Shown: positions 39,416 through 42,640 of the stretch, piece by piece | Layout: each line of letters starts with the position of its first letter | Position numbering within the stretch: the first letter of the stretch is position 1 | Assembly (NCBI GenBank): GCA_029975165.1 | Contig: JARKPR010000097.1 | Span: 1 to 42,640 of the forward strand | Direction of reading: 5' to 3' | DNA from: Selenomonadales bacterium | GTDB taxonomy: Bacteria > Bacillota > Negativicutes > Sporomusales > UBA7701 | Length of the DNA stretch: 42,640 nucleotides | Made by a program: the position numbers and the translations under genes | Notes under the pieces: generated by a model | The model's input: only the letters and a program-made list of their open reading frames with translations | Told to the model about the DNA's origin: nothing | Database searches by the model: none

Positions 39416-39745
39416 TCACCCTGTAAGCTGGCGCCGGTAGGCTACCGGTGCCAGCTTGTTTAATTTAATTTGAATCCGCTCTTCGTTGTATTAGCGGATG
39501 TAGGTCCGGACCGCTCTCTCCAACTGTGCGACAGATGTAAACTTTTCGAGATACAACACCTCGGTTTTCAGGTGGGAGAAGAAACTTTCTATGGACGCAT
39601 ATCCAGACAATTTCCCTTTCTTGACATGCTGGCCGCATGCCGTATCTTTGAAGTATCTTCTAATATGATTTTGAGATGTACTGGAATCCTTGGTCCGAGT
39701 GGATCAAGGTGCCGTACGTCGCCCGGGCCTGTTCCTGATTTATTT
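39416..39745 (-). pseudogene. IS3-family (IS150-like) transposase remnant
   Basis: The C-terminal part of an OrfB-type integrase-core transposase, broken by stops and a frameshift. Readable parts are TYGTLIHSDQGFQYISKSY (stop), IESFFSHLKTEVLYLEKF, TSVAQLERAVRTYIR (stop), YNEERIQIKLNKLAPVAYRRQL and a normal end. The SDQG and the ESFF...E of the catalytic core are recognisable. The bases after the stop (TGTCTGCTTTTTGGGCTTGACT on the minus strand, split here as TGTCTGCTTTTTGG and GCTTGACT) resemble an IS3-type right end. The N-terminal half and left end are not seen, so it cannot move. Confidence 0.78.
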
Positions 39746-39838
39746 TATTGGTTACCCCACATTAGCAACTGCGTTCTGCCTAATACGTTAGCGCTTATTG
39801 TTATCTTTACAAGAATATGCCCATAAGTCTAATCATAA

Positions 39839-40156
39839 CTACGATTTGGCCGGTTGTTCAAAACAAATTCGTACTTTTTGGTTTATCAGGCTGCTAATCG
39901 CCGCTTCATCCACCTGCTGTGTGTCGATCGTCGCCGCAGCGACAACGACGCCTGGTTTACTGCCATTGTTTTCGTGGTAGGCACAGTTTGCCGTGCAGCC
40001 GCTTAGATAGACAATAAAATCGGCATTTAGTTTATTAAAAACGACTTCGTAGCTATAGGCCGTCATCGCGTCCCGGACTTCCGCGACGATACGGGCACGG
40101 TCAATCCGCGGATTACATCCTCCACATATCTTTATGCTCACAAGCTTCTTGCCCAC
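39839..40156 (-). CDS. Unrecognised small protein with CGGC and CxxxC motifs
   Basis: A 105-residue protein. It has a CGGCNPRIDR motif near the start (after VSIKI) and LSGCTANCAYH in the middle, four cysteines in two pairs that could bind a metal or Fe-S cluster. It ends TIDTQQVDEAAISSLINQKVR. I recall similar CGGCNP..DR proteins in anaerobic Firmicutes but no function. I chose GTG 40156, seven bases past GAGGGG; an ATG at 40183 has no ribosome site. It follows two other small genes in the same direction; the spacing of about 43 bases allows an operon. Confidence 0.6.
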   Translation of the reverse strand: MGKKLVSIKICGGCNPRIDRARIVAEVRDAMTAYSYEVVFNKLNADFIVYLSGCTANCAYHENNGSKPGVVVAAATIDTQQVDEAAISSLINQKVRICFEQPAKS

Positions 40157-40198
40157 TTTTTTGCCCCTCGTATATTTGTACATCCGGCAATTGTTCTG

Positions 40199-40690
40199 TC
40201 AGGTAAGACTGCAATAATCCGCGTAATGCTCAGGCCGATTATTATCTGAGCAAGCGCTTTTAACAATTACTTTGGCGAATCGCCGCTTGGTGTCGACGGC
40301 TTCAGTCTGCTTTTCAAGGTGGTCTATTTCGCCGTATAGCCAAGCAAGACGCTCTTCTATGCTTTTCGTGTGGTCGGCGAGTACATGAATATTCGACAGA
40401 CTGCCTTTTCCCCGGGGATGAATTTCTCGAATCGCGGTTTGCAGTTGCCACGAAACCCGCAGAGATCTTTCCTTTAGAAAACATCGGGCTTCGCCCTCCG
40501 ATTCGAACAGTGGCACGAGGAGGTCGCCGCTGACCCAGGCCGCCCACCTTCCCTGGGTATATTGGGCCACCATGTATTCCCGGCCTTCGTCAACAACTTC
40601 CGCATCCGGCCCGGAAAGATTGTGCCCACTCCAGTATCCCAAGTGATGCATGAGATCGCCTAAGCTAGTCTTTGTAATGTTTGAATTCAT
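40199..40690 (-). CDS. Unrecognised protein (163 residues)
   Basis: No family recognised. The N-terminal half is mixed (LGDLMHHLGYWSGHNLSGPD, MVAQYTQGRWAAWVSGDLLV) and the second half is charged and helical, perhaps a short coiled coil (KSIEERLAWLYGEIDHLEKQ). No signal peptide or membrane segment. Its ATG overlaps the stop of the upstream gene (ATGA), so the two are probably co-translated and may form a complex. Confidence 0.6.
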   Translation of the reverse strand: MNSNITKTSLGDLMHHLGYWSGHNLSGPDAEVVDEGREYMVAQYTQGRWAAWVSGDLLVPLFESEGEARCFLKERSLRVSWQLQTAIREIHPRGKGSLSNIHVLADHTKSIEERLAWLYGEIDHLEKQTEAVDTKRRFAKVIVKSACSDNNRPEHYADYCSLT

Positions 40691-41097
40691 GAAGAGTCGA
40701 CCAATTCTTTAAGGGCCGGCGATGCATACATCAAATACGGTAAATCCTGCGCTACGCGTTTGAAGGCGGTAATAATCATGTCGACCATCATGTCGGCGTC
40801 AGTCGTGTGATGAATGATAATCGTCCATTGCTTGACTAATTTCCCTTCAGCTTTGTCCTTGGCAAAACCTTTTTGCTGGAGTATCTCTTCGATTCTTTCT
40901 CGGTTGTTGTAAACATGACATTCAATGGTGACTGCTGAACATAGTTTGCCGTCGCTTTCAGCGACCCGCAGAGTTACAACGTCGGGTCTATGCTCATGCC
41001 CTCTGTTAAACAAGTCGCCGCGGGAGTAGAAGATGCCCGCCTTTGCCAGCATATCAATCATCACTTGTGTCGTGTAACGCCGGTAATTTATTAACAT
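40687..41097 (-). CDS. Unrecognised protein (136 residues)
   Basis: No family recognised. It starts MLINYRRYTTQVMIDMLAKAG and has PDVVTLRVAESDGKLCSAVTI, a strand-rich central part, then VKQWTIIIHHTTDADMMVDM and a helical end. I chose the ATG at 41097, which has AGGGGAG seven bases upstream. First of three small genes in a row (41097 to 39839) whose joint role is unknown. Confidence 0.6.
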   Translation of the reverse strand: MLINYRRYTTQVMIDMLAKAGIFYSRGDLFNRGHEHRPDVVTLRVAESDGKLCSAVTIECHVYNNRERIEEILQQKGFAKDKAEGKLVKQWTIIIHHTTDADMMVDMIITAFKRVAQDLPYLMYASPALKELVDSS

Positions 41098-41301
41098 CAC
41101 TACTCCCCTTCCCGGACAAATAAACAATCTAGCCTCTGTAGTTAAGGATGTCTATTATATAGCCATCCTTGTTTCCCAGGCGATATCCTCTTCAAAGTTG
41201 GAGCCACCTATTGATTAATAATAGGGGCCCCTGGGTAAAGCGGTCGCCGTCTGCTTGAATACAGCGCCGCAAACCATATGGCGGGTTCCTCGAACAGCGC
41301 A

Positions 41302-42495
41302 TCAGCTAGCTTTGATTTTTTTGAACTCTTCGGTAAGGATGGGCAGGACTTCGCAGACATCGCCAACGATGCCGTAGTCGGCTACTTTGAAGATTGGCGC
41401 GTCCGGGTCCTTGTTGATGGCAATGACGATATCTGAGGACGACATGCCGGCAAGATGCTGGATGGCACCGGAGATGCCACAGGCGATATAAATTTTCGGA
41501 CCGACAGTCTTGCCGGTCTGCCCCACCTGATGGAGAGCTGGTTTCCAGCCGGCGTCGACCGCCGCCCGTGATGCACCTACCGCACCGCCGAGAACCTCAG
41601 CCAGTGCCTCGACCAAGGCAAAATTTTCCGGCTTCCCGAGGCCGCGGCCGCCGGAAACAATGATGTCAGCCTCCTCAAGGTTGCACGAGGCCGTGCAGAC
41701 GTGGATGACGTCGATGAGCTTAGTGCGGACGTCCTCTGCCTTAACTTTGCTTTTGACTTGGATAATATCACCGATTTTGCTATAGTCAGGCTGCGGACGC
41801 TTGAAGACCGACGACCGGACAGTTCCCATCTGCGGTCGGTGTTCGGGGCAAAGGATGGTGGCCATGATGTTGCCGCCGAAGGCCGGACGGGTCCAGGCGA
41901 CGAGGCCGGTAGCTTCGTCAATGCCAAGGCCGGTGCAGTCGGCGGTTAGGCCGGTGCCGACGCGGCAGGCCACACGCGGCCCGAGGTCGCGGCCATTATT
42001 GGTGGCGCCCAACAGAAGCACGGAAGGTTTGAAGGTTTTGATGAGGTCGACAAGTGTAGCGGCGTAGCCATCTGTGTTGTAGTTGGCAAGTGCGGACGCT
42101 TCCACTAGATATGTCAGATCGGCACCGGCGGCGAATACTTCCTTGGCTATGCCTTCGACGTTGTCGCCGACTAGGACGCCAGCCAATTTCTGCCCCATGG
42201 TATCGGCCAATTTGCGGCCTTCGCCCAGAAGTTCGAGGCTTACGTTTTTAGGTTTGCCCTCGGCGACTTCTACGAATACCCAGACGTTTTTGTATGCCGT
42301 TTTATCCATGGCTGCTTCTTTGGCTTCGTCTTCCCGTATGATGGCCTCTATCGGACAGGTATCGATACAAGCGCCGCACTGGGTGCAGGCGTCACCAATC
42401 ACGGCTTTGCCGTCTTTCATTTCTATTGCGCCGAACGGACAGCCTGAGGCGCAGACGCTGCAACCGACGCATTTGCTCGTTACTTTTACCGCCAT
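41302..42495 (-). CDS. etfA: Electron-transfer flavoprotein alpha subunit with ferredoxin domain
   Basis: A 397-residue EtfA. The N-terminal 60 residues hold two [4Fe-4S] motifs ([12 protein letters not shown] and [12 protein letters not shown]), followed by the EtfA domain I ([39 protein letters not shown]). The FAD-binding domain II carries [55 protein letters not shown] (two joined stretches) and [10 protein letters not shown]. Such EtfA forms occur in anaerobes with lactate, caffeyl-CoA or acyl-CoA dehydrogenases. The partner etfB is not within the 145 bases upstream and may be just outside the window. ATG 42495 after AGGAGG. Confidence 0.93.
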   Translation of the reverse strand: MAVKVTSKCVGCSVCASGCPFGAIEMKDGKAVIGDACTQCGACIDTCPIEAIIREDEAKEAAMDKTAYKNVWVFVEVAEGKPKNVSLELLGEGRKLADTMGQKLAGVLVGDNVEGIAKEVFAAGADLTYLVEASALANYNTDGYAATLVDLIKTFKPSVLLLGATNNGRDLGPRVACRVGTGLTADCTGLGIDEATGLVAWTRPAFGGNIMATILCPEHRPQMGTVRSSVFKRPQPDYSKIGDIIQVKSKVKAEDVRTKLIDVIHVCTASCNLEEADIIVSGGRGLGKPENFALVEALAEVLGGAVGASRAAVDAGWKPALHQVGQTGKTVGPKIYIACGISGAIQHLAGMSSSDIVIAINKDPDAPIFKVADYGIVGDVCEVLPILTEEFKKIKAS

Positions 42496-42544
42496 TGTTA
42501 TTTCCTCCTACTATAATTAGTTTTGGTTATAAGGCGTATATCGC

Positions 42545-42558
42545 CGGTCAATTGACCG
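42545..42558. promoter_or_regulatory. Palindrome upstream of etfA, possible operator
   Basis: Perfect 14-bp palindrome CGGTCAATTGACCG, 50 bases upstream of the etfA ATG. A T/A-rich TTATTATATC just upstream on the minus strand could be a -10. Such a site could bind a TetR/GntR-type dimer; no regulator gene is in view. Confidence 0.4.
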
Positions 42559-42640
42559 TGAGATATAATAAGCTCGTATGGGGTGAGGATTCCTATCCCT
42601 CCTTGCGGCAAAGACTGCTTTACTAAGAGTGGAACCTCTC

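Noticed and set aside
39425-39457. Strong inverted repeat GCTGGC...GCCAGC as a terminator
   Set aside because: It lies inside the coding remnant of the IS3 transposase (KLAPVAYRRQL), so its symmetry is likely a by-product of codon content or of the element end.

Overview
The window is 42.6 kb of GC-rich DNA in which essentially every real gene lies on the minus strand. The gene set suggests an anaerobic Firmicute, most likely of the Negativicutes/Sporomusaceae type. The signs are an EutV/EutW pair with an ANTAR output domain, a Firmicutes-style eut microcompartment, an EtfA with an N-terminal two-cluster ferredoxin domain, AGGAGG ribosome sites and TTGACA/TATAAT promoters. The taxonomic placement is an inference from gene content only. 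Many long plus-strand open frames exist, but they are antisense shadows of GC-biased codons.

Region 1 (1-9400) is a sulfur-assimilation locus. Read in the direction of transcription it holds: a YeiH-type putative sulfate exporter and a small membrane protein; a fused ThiS-ThiF protein, a JAMM protease, a small siroheme sulfite reductase with ferredoxin domain, a TusA-like protein, a MetY-like PLP enzyme and a four-domain rhodanese protein; a double-DUF2292 (YezD-like) protein; and the start of another MetY gene cut by the window edge. The set matches the protein-thiocarboxylate route to homocysteine known from Wolinella (HcyS/HcyF/HcyD/MetY/sulfite reductase). Seven copies of one small RNA leader element, a hairpin whose 3' arm is also the 5' arm of a terminator, sit before these genes and before a decayed amino-acid ABC permease. 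I could not match this element to any riboswitch or antiterminator class I know, and I regard it as the best candidate for an undescribed system here.

Region 2 (9555-19142) is a galactonate-type (De Ley-Doudoroff) sugar-acid operon. Its order is FAD oxidoreductase, transporter, HyuA-like protein, LacI repressor, an HExxH protein, DgoD dehydratase, KDPGal aldolase and DgoK kinase. One strong promoter drives it, with a GntR-like palindromic operator placed directly downstream of the -10.

Region 3 (19436-38503) is an ethanolamine-utilization bacterial-microcompartment operon. It runs eutW-eutV (sensor and ANTAR antiterminator), cobT, eutS, eutP, an ethanolamine permease, BMC-H, eutA, eutB, eutC, eutL, eutE, BMC-H, a eutT-pduL fusion, a eut-associated protein, eutN, pduS, pduT and eutQ. 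It ends with a secreted HAD phosphatase of the phosphorylcholine/phosphoethanolamine phosphatase type and a small secreted protein. Ethanolamine could enter by the permease or be released outside by the phosphatase. It would be split by EutBC to acetaldehyde and ammonia, oxidised by EutE to acetyl-CoA, and turned to acetyl-phosphate by PduL and then acetate plus ATP by EutQ. CobT, PduS and EutT supply adenosylcobalamin. No alcohol dehydrogenase is present. Two internal terminators, each overlapped by a short hexaloop hairpin, probably are EutV targets.

Region 4 (38504-42640) holds a gene-poor stretch with an IS3-family transposase remnant, three small unrecognised genes and an etfA gene with a palindrome in its upstream region.
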